Positions 11,877-23,056 of a DNA stretch of 64,000 nt are shown here, piece by piece; position 1 is the stretch's first letter, and every line of letters begins with the position of its first letter. Source of the stretch: Cladosporium sp. IMV 00045 (Eukaryota; Ascomycota; Dothideomycetes; Cladosporiales; Cladosporiaceae). A program made the position numbers and the translations under genes. Location of the stretch: positions 1-64,000 of the forward strand of contig MSJI02000910.1 of assembly GCA_001931905.2 (NCBI GenBank), written 5' to 3'. A model generated the notes under the pieces. That model had not been told where the DNA came from. It searched no databases and was given only the letters and a program-made list of their open reading frames with translations.

Positions 11877-13112
11877 GAGGAAAGACGGCGGGGAAGAGAG
11901 CTGGTTTGTCCATGTTGTAGCAGCAGCATGTGCAGTTATATTGGCTGCTGCAGTGTCCAGCATAGGAACTTGCAGGATCGCCATGGCGCAATACAGGTAA
12001 GAAGAAAGTGCGACTTGTGTGATCAGATAGCGCGAAGGTAATGTGACTTTGCAACGAGTAACGAGTCTGTAAATATTGATGACTTGTCTGTCACCTACCG
12101 AACGCAGTATGGCTGCAGCTCACCGTTCTGCAAAAGTGAGGAGTCGCGAGTAGAAAATCGCTTTCTGCAAGATGTTGTGCTGAAGGCGTGATGATGTTCG
12201 CTTTTAGCGAGATGTCACGAGGTAACATTGTTGGTGTTGAAAGAGGAGAGAAGTGCGGTGCAGCTCCCCTTGCAAAGACGATCATGAGTTCATTGTGGAG
12301 TCGACCGAGGGACATCGCAGCTGGCGAGGCGACCTCCTGGCTATCCGAGTGCTCACCCAGAGACCAAATAATAAACATAAATGCTGCCTGTATATAAGTG
12401 TATGTTGGCAAATTAGTGTTAGATCTGAGTTCGAGACTTTTGGTGGCGCAGGTTCGGTTGTCATGCCACAAGGAAAAGTCAACGCTCTATCGTCTTGTTT
12501 GTGAGACATGCGAGATGGAGAACAGCTCGCAGTGCACAGACCCTAGCTTACGTCCTCTCCTCATGCGTTTGCATATCCACTACGGACTATGTTAAGAATA
12601 GTCACAGTAATTAATGCTGGTGCCTAATTCAGCGCCTCGAGGGTAACGTCAGTCTATGCGACTTCGCTTGGTGTTAAGCTTCCTGCATGCGTGTGCTTTT
12701 GAGTAAAGGTCGGTTGTGGCAGGAGATTATGCACTTGCAGATATCATGGATATAGCAACAGACGTAAATACATTAATTTCCAATTAACGCGCACTAATTG
12801 TACACTTGATATTCCTCCCCTTCCCATCATCAATGCGTGAACCCACCAGAATTAGATATAGCCACCCGGAAAAGAAACCCTCCCATGGATATCGTTTGAA
12901 GACATGTGAAGTCGGTGAGCGAACGCTTTGGTTTTCTTTTCCAAGACGCCTCAAAGTGATCCGCCGTTCGTTTGTATACGAGATGAAAAGACATTACGAG
13001 ATTTTCCCTGTGTTTTCCTCTTTCATTCTCCTTTGGGACGTGTCCCCATTATTAGACATTAGGTGATTACTCGTACCTGCGAATTGTTAGTTTACGAGTC
13101 GCCAAGACGAAC
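11877..13112. other. Intergenic, no gene seen
   Basis: About 1.2 kb. It holds the glutaminase promoter on the left and the 3' flank of the Sur7-family gene on the right. The 12580-12830 part is AT-rich. Short open frames overlap in conflicting frames and show no domain. Confidence 0.55.
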
Positions 13113-14004
13113 CTATTCGGGTGACACGTACTCGTCCTTGACACGCCTCTGGCTCTCGCTGTCGATGAAGCTACCACGGCTGCGGGCGCTGCGTGTGCTC
13201 CTCTTACGGCCGAAGTAAGACTTCTTGGCGGTGCGGTTGCTGTCGTCCTTGCCGACTTTGCCGCCCATGCAGAACAGGACAGTGGCGATGAGGAAGCAGG
13301 CGAAAGCAGCCCAGGTGAAAGCGTAGGCGTATGTGCCGATTTGGGCTTCTTGGTTGGAAGAGCGGAAAGAGTTGCGACCCTGGACAGTCCATGCACTTGG
13401 AGAATGTTAGTACACTGGGGTGGCGATTGGAATGGAAATGGACCAATTACGTACGTCATGAGAGCAGCAGTAATGGCCTGGAAGAAGAGAGCGATGGCAG
13501 TGTTGAGGCCGGTGAGGTAGGCACCAAGACGGAAGCACAGAGCCAGAACGCTGGTGAAAAACGCGACGACGGCGAAGAAGAGCGCGATGATGTAGAACGC
13601 GAACATGAATCTGCTCATGTAGTAGAACTTGTTCGTGCCGATGAAGCGATCAGGGATGTTCTGCTCAGTGCCGAAGTTGTTTGGCGGGTCGAAAGGCAGC
13701 GCAGGCTGGGTGCCACGGCAGTTCGCATTTTGTCCATTCTCTGCTCCGCAAAGCGCGAGGAATGTCCAGCGCGTAGGGTTCCGCACATCGGGTCCAGAGA
13801 TGCCGTTGGTAGTGGTTTGGAGGAAGTAGACGTTGCCGACGGGAGTACCGTTGGTGGCACCGGAGAGGATGACGAAGAATTGGAGGAGGATGCCGCCGGC
13901 GAGGATGATCAATGCGATCAGTCCGAGAATGGGGCCTTGAAAGTGTTGTTAGTATTTCGCATGGCGCGCCAGAGTGTGAAAAAAGGCTTACGGGTGAGAG
14001 CCAT
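13113..14004 (-). CDS. SUR7/PalI-family four-TM membrane protein
   Basis: Three exons: 14004-13992, 13935-13455 and 13395-13113. The introns of 56 and 59 nt both have an ACTAAC-type branch and an AAG acceptor. The product is 258 aa. The first exon is only 13 nt (MALT plus one base). TM1 is at about residues 5-28. A long extracellular loop follows, with the family pattern of Trp then two Cys (W-TFLALCGAENGQNANCRG). Three more hydrophobic helices lie at about 105-135, 140-165 and 183-205. The cytosolic tail is basic and Ser/Arg-rich. Sur7-type proteins sit in eisosome/MCC plasma-membrane domains and affect cell-wall and lipid organisation. Which paralogue this is (Sur7, Pun1 or Fmp45 type) cannot be decided from the sequence alone. 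Confidence 0.85.
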
Positions 14005-15610
14005 GGCTGTGGTGGTGTCGTAGGACTTCTGTCGGAAGTAAATAGAGAGGTAGGCAGCTGCGGTAAACAATTAGCAATCTCTTCGGGTAAGCTGCCGGGA
14101 GGGTAGGGTAGAGACTCACTCGTCTTGACGGCGATTAGATGTTGCGCAAATATGAATGTTAGTATAGAGAGTCGCAGAGCAGCCAGGCGTTTCAGGTTGG
14201 TCGCGTATACGGGAGATGGCAGCAGCGGGAGGAGGACTGGAAGTAGTGAAAGGATGCAGGATTGGAAGTTGATGTGCTTGTTGCTGCGAGGTGACGTCGG
14301 CCGTTGGGCTTGGGGCGTGCTGTCGTAGGCTCGCCGACCGTGCAAAGTCAATCGTGTGCGCGAGCACTTGTGCGCGGTACGCAAATGACCTTTGTCTCTG
14401 GTGATGCGGATCGCTTCGGGTCTATGCTAAGCCTTGTTTCTTGCGCACCAACTCTACTCCGGCTTTCTGTCTGTCTAGGTGTGTCTGCGAATTTTTCGAC
14501 TTGGCCTGGATTTGCTCTTGCGCCGCTAGAAGCAAAAAGCCGCTTTCGTCATGGTATTTGGAAAGATCGACGAAACTATGTGCCGAGTTGTCCCGTGACT
14601 CTTGTCAATAATGACGGCAGAGACCCGAGCGCGTTGGGTGCATTCCAGTTTGTTCCTGTTTCTTTGTCCTACACGTGGACTCGACTTGGGCTTGCTAGAT
14701 GCCGTCTTGGGACGCCGTCATGGATTTGTACGCCCAAGGCAGCATCTCGTGCTACCTGACGCCGAGGTCCTGGCTTGTTCGGTACTGTTTGTTGTCCAAT
14801 ATGCTGGAAACTACAGGGTCCACCGTCTGATTACGTTCCCCGATGATTGTCACGAGATGCGCGCAATCGACATCATCCTCTTGTGGCAGCGCAAGTCAAG
14901 CTTCATCTGATCTGCACTGGGGTTACGAGCATCGAGACTTGTATGCGATGATGCGCGCAAACCACAATTCTCACATGTGAGCTGGTTGTGCCTTCTCGGC
15001 ACCATGCTTTCACCAAACCGTACCTAACCTCTTCTATATAAAAGTATTTTGAGAGAGCTTGCTTTTCCTCAGTCTTCTCGTCTATCGACGCTCGATTCTG
15101 GGCTAGTGAAAGGGGGCCGATTGTTGAGAATACTACGTCTGGAATATGTTCGGCTTCCATGACTCTATGCTTTATGCTAGATGGGCGAATCCCTCAATAG
15201 CTGCAACGGTAGAAAGTATCGCTCGCCCGCTTACATTTTCATGGCCTTCATGGCAAATGCATACATTCATAAAGAAAATTATTCCAAGTAACAACATACG
15301 TATGCAGGTGTTTGCGATGTCTTAACATGTCACTCATTTCGACAACCCCGATGTCATGTTGCGGTTGCCGTCCAGTTCTATAGGAATGCGTCCAGATCGC
15401 ATAGGAATTCGCAGCTCAACTTGGCAAATTCGCGGCTGGCACTTTACGCGTAATATTCGGACAATCAGTATCAGTCAATACTTTCTTATAGTGGTTCCAT
15501 GAATACCATATCATCATTCAGAGTCCTGTTAAAGAAAATTATCAAAATGTTCATTGGTTGGTTCTGCCAGAAGCATGCTGACCAAATCAATCACCCGCAT
15601 GAAGCAGCCC

Positions 15611-15626
15611 CAACCCTAACCCTACC
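15611..15626. repeat. Short interstitial telomere-like (telobox) motif
   Basis: AACCCTAACCCTACCC is two copies of the fungal telomere unit TTAGGG on the reverse strand. Such teloboxes occur in some fungal promoters. Here it is far from any gene start, so its role is unknown; chance is possible. Confidence 0.4.
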
Positions 15627-15633
15627 CAGGCCT

Positions 15634-15687
15634 CACGATCGCAAAGCACAACGCTTGCGTCGTTCCATTCGATCGCGTGCGATCGTG
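15634..15687. repeat. Perfect 10-bp inverted repeat
   Basis: The arms CACGATCGCA (15634-15643) and TGCGATCGTG (15678-15687) are fully complementary, with a 34-nt spacer. They could form a hairpin or bound a small element. No target-site duplication was identified. Confidence 0.45.
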
Positions 15688-16280
15688 TAGGATGTTGTCT
15701 TCGTGTTGCTTGCTATTTGTATTCATTCATGCTTTGCATTACGTGCCTCTGCGATAGCCGGCTGTGGTCCAGTGTTAGGCGGAGACCGACACAGTTGGTT
15801 CGTAGAATCGACGCACTGATGCCCGTTGTCACCATGTACGTATTTGGGCTGGCAAAATGCGCGTCCAACTCTGCATATACGTATCAGTTGTCCCATCATA
15901 TTCGGGCACAATGAATGTCACTATGACAAATGAGAATGACATTGGCTGCAGTGTAAGTCAATCAAAATCGTTTGCAAACGATAGAATCGGTAACGAATCG
16001 ATCTTCCGAGCCTTGCTCTCGTCTTTGGTCAACCCTGATCGATCGCAGTATCGTTTGGACATCGAACGCATCGATATGCCCGCTATGTGATGAAGTTCAA
16101 CAATGTCGACCTTTTGACAATGAACTGTTGAGTGCTATCCAATGCTGAGTATCTAGATCAATTCCTCGCCTCAGAAAGGCTATGGGAGGGCCTGGAGAGC
16201 TTGCCCTCGGGGCTAGCGGCTTGGCAAAAAGTTACCTCACTAACATCGGAGGAAAAAGTTGGCAACTCAACCGCTGCTTC

Positions 16281-16367
16281 TTCCTACACGGGGAATCGAA
16301 CCCCGGCCTGCTCGGTTCGTGGAAGATTCCTGAAAGCGAGCGATCCTAGCCACTAGACCATATAGGA
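16281..16367 (-). tRNA. tRNA-Glu (anticodon UUC) with a 15-nt intron
   Basis: Read on the minus strand, the acceptor arms TCCTATA and TGTAGGA pair in seven positions with one G-T pair. The A-box region is TGGTCTAGTGGC and the T arm is GGGGTTCGATTCCCC. The anticodon stem GCTCG/CGAGC encloses 22 nt, which is a 7-nt loop (CTTTCAC, anticodon TTC) plus 15 extra nt after position 37, the canonical tRNA intron site. The mature tRNA would be 72 nt before CCA addition. A T5 run on the minus strand at 16257-16253 would serve as the Pol III terminator. Confidence 0.92.
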
Positions 16368-17723
16368 TGTTGTTGATTTGATAACGGTAAATCAAAAATT
16401 GCGTATATAAAGCTCAACATCTCTCCAGGCAAGCCCGGCTGGCCAAATCGAGCCCGACGCTCAGCAGACCGAGATAAACGATAGAACAACATGACAATAC
16501 CGAAGGGAGAGCCTTAAGAGTCCTATAACAAGTACACATCTCGATCTTGAACGAAGTGAAGTGAGACAAGCCTTTTCAACTTTTCGAAAATCATCAGGAC
16601 TACCCGTCTTGCACGACCTATCCCCGACGATTTCGAACGTTTACCAGACAGTTCAATCAACGACAGTACGATGAGATTGAGAGTATACCACTGAGAAGAC
16701 ATAGAAAGCGCCTGTATGGCATGCGCTCGGGATCGACACATGCAACCAAGTTTCAATCGTGAATCCGTCGAACGAGGGTTGGGACGTATCATGTTCCGAA
16801 TGAATGAGGCATCAATAACAACCCTGATCGTTATTCATGGATCGAAAGCAATCCCTTGCAGCATGCCCGCCGGGCGCGCCCCAGGGTGGGCTGGCTTAGA
16901 AAATTTCACATGAAGTTGATGTGTGCCTGGATGCCTGAGGGCTCTTCAATCGCGCCTCAGCACGACACACTTCATGCGAGCAGCTCGCACCAGGAGGCAT
17001 GATGAATATATACATGATGATTATCGTTGAGATATCAATGAGACCATTCAGAAGACTTGACATGACTATTCTCATGGCGCTTTTCATTGGGAAGTGAGAC
17101 GAAAATCTCACTACTCATCACTCAAACGCTCAACCAAAGCGCGGCCTCAAAGTTGAAATCGTACGCATGTATACTCCCCTCCCAACCATGGATATACTGT
17201 ACTTGCCATTGAGATATCTAAAAGAACCATCTTGACAGTCACGCAAATAAACACCCAGCCGTCGTACGAACATCAGTCTACGTGCCGATCCCAACCACTC
17301 AACGATCCACGCGATGCAAATTGGCCAAGCGCAGGATGTTGGCTTGCTCGACTGAAGAGCTTACGAGCGAATAGTACGCGACAAACGAAGGGTCCTGTTA
17401 CCGAAATGCTTATAGACATGTAGGTATTTCCTACACCGACTCAGTTCACGATTCTTCACAAATATTTCACATTGCATGAACCAAGACAAGGAAATCTCGA
17501 AAAAGGTAAAGTGGGTATCATTGCAGCTGGACTTGTTCATTGCTTTTACAGACTGATGTCTTCGGCTGCGGCGTAGCCTGCGAACGCAAGAGGCTAGGGT
17601 GCTAAACCCCCAAGCCTAGTAAAGCAACCCGAAGCACGAAAGGGCGGAGGTACTTTTCGCAGCCTCTCCCAGACTGTTCTTACCATCCCAAGACCACCAA
17701 ACGCCATGCTGTCAAGTAAAAAT
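16368..17723. other. Intergenic, no gene seen
   Basis: About 1.36 kb between the tRNA and the 3' end of the RPS4 gene. No coding frame with domain content, repeat or RNA gene is visible. Confidence 0.5.
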
Positions 17724-18732
17724 CTACTGGCCAGCAAGGGCGTAAGCGCGGCGGCGGTCACGCTCCTCGGCGATGGAGAGCTTGACACCCTTGCCCTTGG
17801 GGAGGGAGATCCAGGGCTTCTCCTGGCCGATGACGAAAACGTTGCTCTCACGGGTGGCGAACTCGTTGTCAATGGCGTCCTTGATGTGGACGATGTTGAA
17901 GCCACCATCGTGACGCTCACGGTGGGTGATGACACCAACACGACCCATGTTACGACCACCAGTGGCCATGGCGATGACACCAGTGTCGAAACGGATGAAG
18001 TCGGCGATCTTGCCTGTTGGAATGTATCAGTAAGCTGCTCGGTCGCCTTCTCTGCTGCAAGTCTCCAAAATCTTACCGGTGGTCAGGTCGATCTTGACGG
18101 TGTCGTTGACCTTGATAGCGGGGTCGGGGAAACGAATACTACGTAGAAGTCTCAGTATACTGAAATCGCCAAACATTGGTCCAACGTCTGATAGACGCGC
18201 AATCACTTACGTGCGTGCGTCATGCGTAACCAAGAATGGGATGCCGCCCTTGCCCAACTGCACCCTCTTGACCTTGCCGAGCTTGTACTCGGCCTCCTCG
18301 CCAGTGATGCGGTGGACGGTGAAACGGCCCTTGGTGTCGTAGACGAGGCGGAAGTGCTCGCCAGTCTTCTCGATGGAGATAACGTCCATGAAGCCAGCAG
18401 GGTAGGTAGGGTCGGTGCGGACCTTGCCGTCGACCTTGATGAGGCGCTGCATGACAATAGCCTTCATCTCGCGACCGTTGAGGGCGTACTTCAGACTGTG
18501 AGAAAATCGCCGTTAGCCTCTGGTGTCCCCATTGTTGCCTCCTCGCAATCCCTCCTCGTGTCTCGTGGTTCTTCTTCGCATACCGGTTACGGATGAAAAC
18601 AATGAGCGGCATGCAGTCGCGCAGCTTGTGCGGACCGGCGGAGGCCTTGGGCGCATAGCTGCCGCTGAGCTTGTCGAGCAGCCAGTGAGACGGCGCTGAC
18701 AGACGCTTCTGGTGCTTTCCGGGTCCTCTCAT
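17724..18732 (-). CDS. RPS4: 40S ribosomal protein S4 (eS4)
   Basis: Four exons: 18732-18584, 18495-18211, 18138-18077 and 18013-17724. The introns are 88, 72 and 63 nt. The product is 261 aa, the usual eS4 length. Unmistakable blocks include [36 protein letters not shown] (S4 RNA-binding/KOW core), [22 protein letters not shown] and [19 protein letters not shown]. It is a structural protein of the small ribosomal subunit. The start at 18732 follows a good context (GTCAAGATG). The N-terminus reads [11 protein letters not shown] and lacks the extra Ala/Gly and one Lys of the common M-x-RGPKKH form. Several introns in a ribosomal protein gene are normal for this group. Confidence 0.97.
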
Positions 18733-20770
18733 CTTGACGGTTGTCTGGTTGCTGGTCGAAAGGTCGCTTGGGAGGGAAGAAGTTCAAAGTCGCAAAGCCC
18801 ATGCCTGGATTTGACGAGCGAAAAGTGCGGGTCCGTGTGCGGGCCCGTGCGTGAAATTGCCAAGGGCAGGGACTATCCGCGCGCTTGCCTTTGTGGGACT
18901 CTGGCTTCGCTTCACTTCACTCGTGGAGTGCTTAAGATGTAACATTGGCCGATATTCTCTAGTGAAAATAATTCGACCAGACGATGATGATGATGATGAT
19001 GATGATGAATTTCGTTCTCTGCTTTTCAATTTGGTGTCGCAACTGAGAATCGAGCCACTGCAAACAGATTTTGGCTTCGATTTCGCAGGACAGCCGAATG
19101 AAACACTGGATGTGCTACCTTTTTGATCTTCTACGAAGTCATGTGTAATCGCAACTATGGTCACTGGCATGCAAGGCTCGCTGAACTTGAATCATTGACC
19201 CGGACCGACCTAAGCGGCAATAATGCTGGCTGGCATCACCATTTGATCTCCTGGCTTAGATTTCAGTCTTGCGGCATCACGACCTGTCGTTGCCAATATC
19301 GTAAACCTTCTGCTACTGGGATTTGAAAAATGGCAAAATGTTCGCTTTGATTCCTCGTTCGCAAGAAGGCGACATCTAATTGACCTGCTCCATCGCAAGG
19401 CAACGTTAGACTCCTAATATCTACCTCGAGATCGTCTCAACCATGCGCACGTCAGTCTCGTCATGGGCACTGCATACTTTACTTTAGGGAGTACGAGTTG
19501 CAGTCCTTTGATGGCAATACGTTGGCCCAGAATGCTATGCAAGGCAACGCTCGGTACATGTGGCCCATCTTCAACCTGTAGTTCATTAGGACAACAACCC
19601 AGCTACCAGGCTTCCCAACCAGAAGGCCCTCTCAGTGACGGCTGTCAATCGATCTTCCAACTTGTCGAGACCAGGTCCCACTTCACAAAACTCCTACTCA
19701 CCACATAACAGGCGACCGAGCAACTTGCATATCGGAAGCTGCGACATTCCCGGCATATCCAGCTTCTCAGCTCTGAACTCGGTCACGTTGTTCGTACTCT
19801 TATTACAGATCCAAGTAACGTGCCTATCGGTACAGTGCATGTTCGCGAGATTGCTCAAGCCATCGACCATCTATATGGTGTTCTCCTTCGTTTGGGTCAA
19901 GAAGGTTGACGAGGAATTCCCTCACAATCTTGCTTTTTCTTTTGGATTAGAGCTCATCAAGCACCTCCCCATCCCATATGCGAGGTAATAATTTAATTCA
20001 ATTTCGCAGCGGAAATCCATCTTGAAAACCCATCAAGTCCTGAATCAAACATTACCCCAACGTTACCGCCTAGCCCAATCCAGGTTCATTCCTTTTATTC
20101 CCACCCAAGGCCGATCTATAGAGATGCACCGCATCGGACCTTGCTTCTTTGCCTTAAGACCGAAGGCACCTCGATGGACCGTGTTTGTTAGTCGCAGGTT
20201 GCATCCAAGTCCTCCTTGCATCTTAAAAAGAGCGATAAAAGGTCGACAAAAATCAAGACGACAAGTCAAGATGACTACAAACAGAAAGACTTCCCATTCC
20301 GAGTCCGATGTATCTATCAAGAAAAGAAAAGAAAACATGACAAAAAGTAGTAATGCACGCCGCAGTGGCGCCTGTATCTGCGATCCCTCTATATAGAAAA
20401 GAAAACAAAAAACCTTCCATTCCCCTTTCTAAGAACACCCTAGCCTTACATCTGACGCCCAAACAATAAGAACCATAAACGAGACACAGCGCAAGCATCC
20501 AGCAAAAGCACCAAGGGCGCACTGCCGCTACTGCAGCACCTTATATGCCTCAGCCCTCAGTCGAGCAAGCGAAAGAATCCATTCACTTTCAGTGAAAATA
20601 CGGAATCGGGGAGAAATATATGTGAAAAATATTATTTGTAGTTTTGAATTTAGCTTTCTCGTCGGGATTTGTATGAGATGAAGTCTTGACTCTGCGAGTC
20701 CTGATAAAATGACGTGTGAGGGAGGCATGTTGATGGAGGTGAAGATGGGATGTATTTGGCTTGGGGGGTA
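18733..20770. other. Intergenic with a GAT microsatellite
   Basis: About 2 kb between the RPS4 promoter and the Rac 3' end. It contains a (GAT)8 run at about 18983-19008. The 19980-20650 part is A/T-rich and probably includes the Rac 3' UTR. No gene is visible. Confidence 0.55.
18983..19008. repeat. (GAT)n microsatellite
   Basis: Eight consecutive GAT units, about 200 bp upstream of the RPS4 start. No function is assigned. Confidence 0.8.
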
Positions 20771-21612
20771 TTAAAGAATGGCACACTTGCTCCTCTTGGG
20801 CTTGACGGGGGGTCGAGGGCTTATTACGGCTCTGGCGAGAAGGAAGAATCACGTTAGCAAAAAATCCTCTGCATCTTCTTGAACACCAGCAGACGGAACG
20901 CCGGCCGCGCCTGCAGCTTGGACTTTTGTTCAGGACTACTCACTTGATCGCCTCGTCGAACACGCTCTTCAAATTCCTCTGCGTCAAGGCCGAGCACTCC
21001 AGGTACTTGACGGCCTTGATGTCCTTGGCGACCTGCACCGCCTGCTCGTACTGTATGGGCTGCATTTTGCGTTGGCGCAGCTGCTCCTTGACCTCTGGAT
21101 CGTCGCGCAGATCGAGCTTGGTGCCGACTAGGATGATGGGGACGCCGGGTGCGTGATGTTCTATTTCGGGGTACCACTGTTTTTGGGAGAAGAAGATGTG
21201 GTTAGCGAGTTGATCTTGCTGGTATACGCGCAGGAATTCTTGGGATTTGCGGTGTTCTGCAATTCCTAATCTCTTTCCTCCCCGCACTCTCGTTTCAAGA
21301 AAGCCTTACCTTGGCCTTAACGTTGTCAAAACTAGACGGCGAAACAATGCTGAAGCAAATGAGGAAAACGTCGGTCTGCGGGTAGCTGAGCGGGCGCAAG
21401 CGGTCGTAGTCCTCCTGACCCGCGGTATCCCAGAGGCCCAAGCTGATGGGCTTGTTGTCGACCATGACGCTCGCCGAGTAATTGTCGAACACGGTCGGGA
21501 TGTACTCGCCGGGGAAGGCGTTGGTGGTGTAGGAGATGAGCAGACAGGTCTTGCCGACGGCACCGTCGCCGGTGACGACGCACTTCAGCGACTGAGTAGC
21601 TGGGGCGGCCAT
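20771..21612 (-). CDS. rac1: Rho-family GTPase Rac (RacA/Rac1)
   Basis: Three exons: 21612-21310, 21176-20944 and 20831-20771. The introns are 133 and 111 nt. The product is 198 aa. The G1 motif GDGAVGKT is followed by switch I/effector [10 protein letters not shown]3 [21 protein letters not shown]4 GTKLDLRDD and G5 [11 protein letters not shown]. The basic C-terminus ends in the CAAX box CAIL, predicting geranylgeranylation and membrane anchoring. The TQRNLK and WYPEI blocks and the overall match point to Rac rather than Cdc42 or Rho1. Rac controls polarised hyphal growth, actin and NADPH oxidase in filamentous fungi. Budding yeast lacks it. The last intron ends 22 codons before the C-terminus. 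Confidence 0.95.
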
Positions 21613-23056
21613 GGTTGTCGCGGTGGAAGGGTTTGTGTGTTTGTGTTTGTCGCTGGGCGGAGTCGGGCGAGGGACACTGCGTTGTCCTTAGGGGTATGCT
21701 ATGCGATGAGGTCGCCGGGCGACGGGCGACGCGGTAGGGACGGGTGCGATTATCGAGAAGGATCCAGTACAATCCGGTATGCTGAAGATCTCCTCCAGTC
21801 CTCCAACTCTTGCAGTGCGAAGCCTCAAACACGTGCAACCCGGTGTGGTGGTACGTGCCGCTCGACTTCACTCCACGAGGCGTCGAAGTCGAAGTTAAGG
21901 GTCCCGGTGCGTGAAGGGATCACGGGGTCCTTTGGGCGAGTGAGGTCCGTGGGCGTGGGATCCTGTTCGCCTGGATAGTGAATGGTCCAGGGGAGGCAGA
22001 GGTGGCGGAGAGGTGCCCAGCGGTGGTGAAAGGCGGCAGACCTGGGATCACCGGTCGGCTCCAATTGGCAGGGTGTAGTTGCGAGTGGGGGGAGGTGGTA
22101 GGTGTGAGAGCGGAGGGGGTTCGGTTGAGATATCTTGGGTCTCGGTTCGCGCCGTGGCTCTGGCTCGATCGGGCCGTCGAAGGATGAGAGTCAATGCTCG
22201 TCAGACGGGATGGTGAGTTCGACGGCAGTGATGCTGGACGAAGCTGTATGGGGATCAGTTATCATATGGATGGAAGTGCGAGTGAGAGTGGCAGAGTGGT
22301 GGAGTCGGAGTCGTAGCCAGACGGACAAGGTTTCCCTGCGGTGAAGTGAGGTTGGCCTTGTTGCACTCGCCACTGCAGCAGAGAGGGAGAGAGTGGGCTC
22401 GCAGGCTTGCCGGCTAGTCCGAAAGCGGAGGGCTGCCGTCCGCATTGTTAGCAGAGGCCCATGCCAAGCGGGCATATCAAGGATGGGCGAGCTGCATGTG
22501 AGCTCGCAAGAACGCACGGCGCTTACACCGACAAACCTACTTGTCGGCGAGGGGCCAATCGCGGCATCGTGTGCTGTCGGATCTGCTATAACATGTGAGC
22601 GATAGGCTATAGAGACCTTGCAAGCGCATACATGTGCCCTACTTATGCAGGCCCGGGCACACGTGCCAAATCCGGCATGCGGCAGACAATGCTGGATGAT
22701 GTGCTGATGCGTTGGTGTGCGGATGTGTTGAGAACAATCTATACAAAGCGAATGAAGTAATCTAGTAGGTATGAAGACGGGTGTGATACATGCACATGAA
22801 CAGAATGCAGGCTATAATAAACAACAAGACGAGTGCCCTGCCCCCTCTGCTTTTTCGTCCAACCCCCTTCAACGAATGCTGACATAGAAAATGTAATCCT
22901 CGTCCAATCGTACTAAGGAAAGAAAAAGAATAAAGATAGACACGAAAATAATAATAAGTCATCGCTCGAACGCAGCCAAATAACCAGAACCAATAACGCC
23001 ACATGAGACCCCTGTCCTCATGTATGACTTTCTTCTCAGTCAAACACCATATAATA
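21613..23056. other. Intergenic, no gene seen
   Basis: About 1.4 kb. The left part is the Rac promoter and 5' UTR; the right part is the MED12 3' flank, with an A/T-rich stretch at 22740-23050. No convincing coding frame or RNA gene. Confidence 0.55.

Larger units (their letters stand above)
14005..16280. other. Long intergenic region with telomere-like repeat and inverted repeat
   Basis: About 2.3 kb without a convincing gene. The left part is the Sur7-gene promoter. At 15611-15626 there are two CCCTAA-type units (AACCCTAACCCTACCC). Just downstream are 10-bp inverted arms at 15634-15643 and 15678-15687. Otherwise I see nothing. Confidence 0.5.

Noticed and set aside
11877..11984. Upstream in-frame ATG (11984) for glutaminase A
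   Set aside because: It would bury the signal peptide 36 residues inside the protein; the inner ATG at 11876 fits a secreted enzyme.
21247..21978. 243-codon plus-strand open frame
   Set aside because: Antisense to Rac exon 1 and its promoter; composition follows the Rac coding strand.
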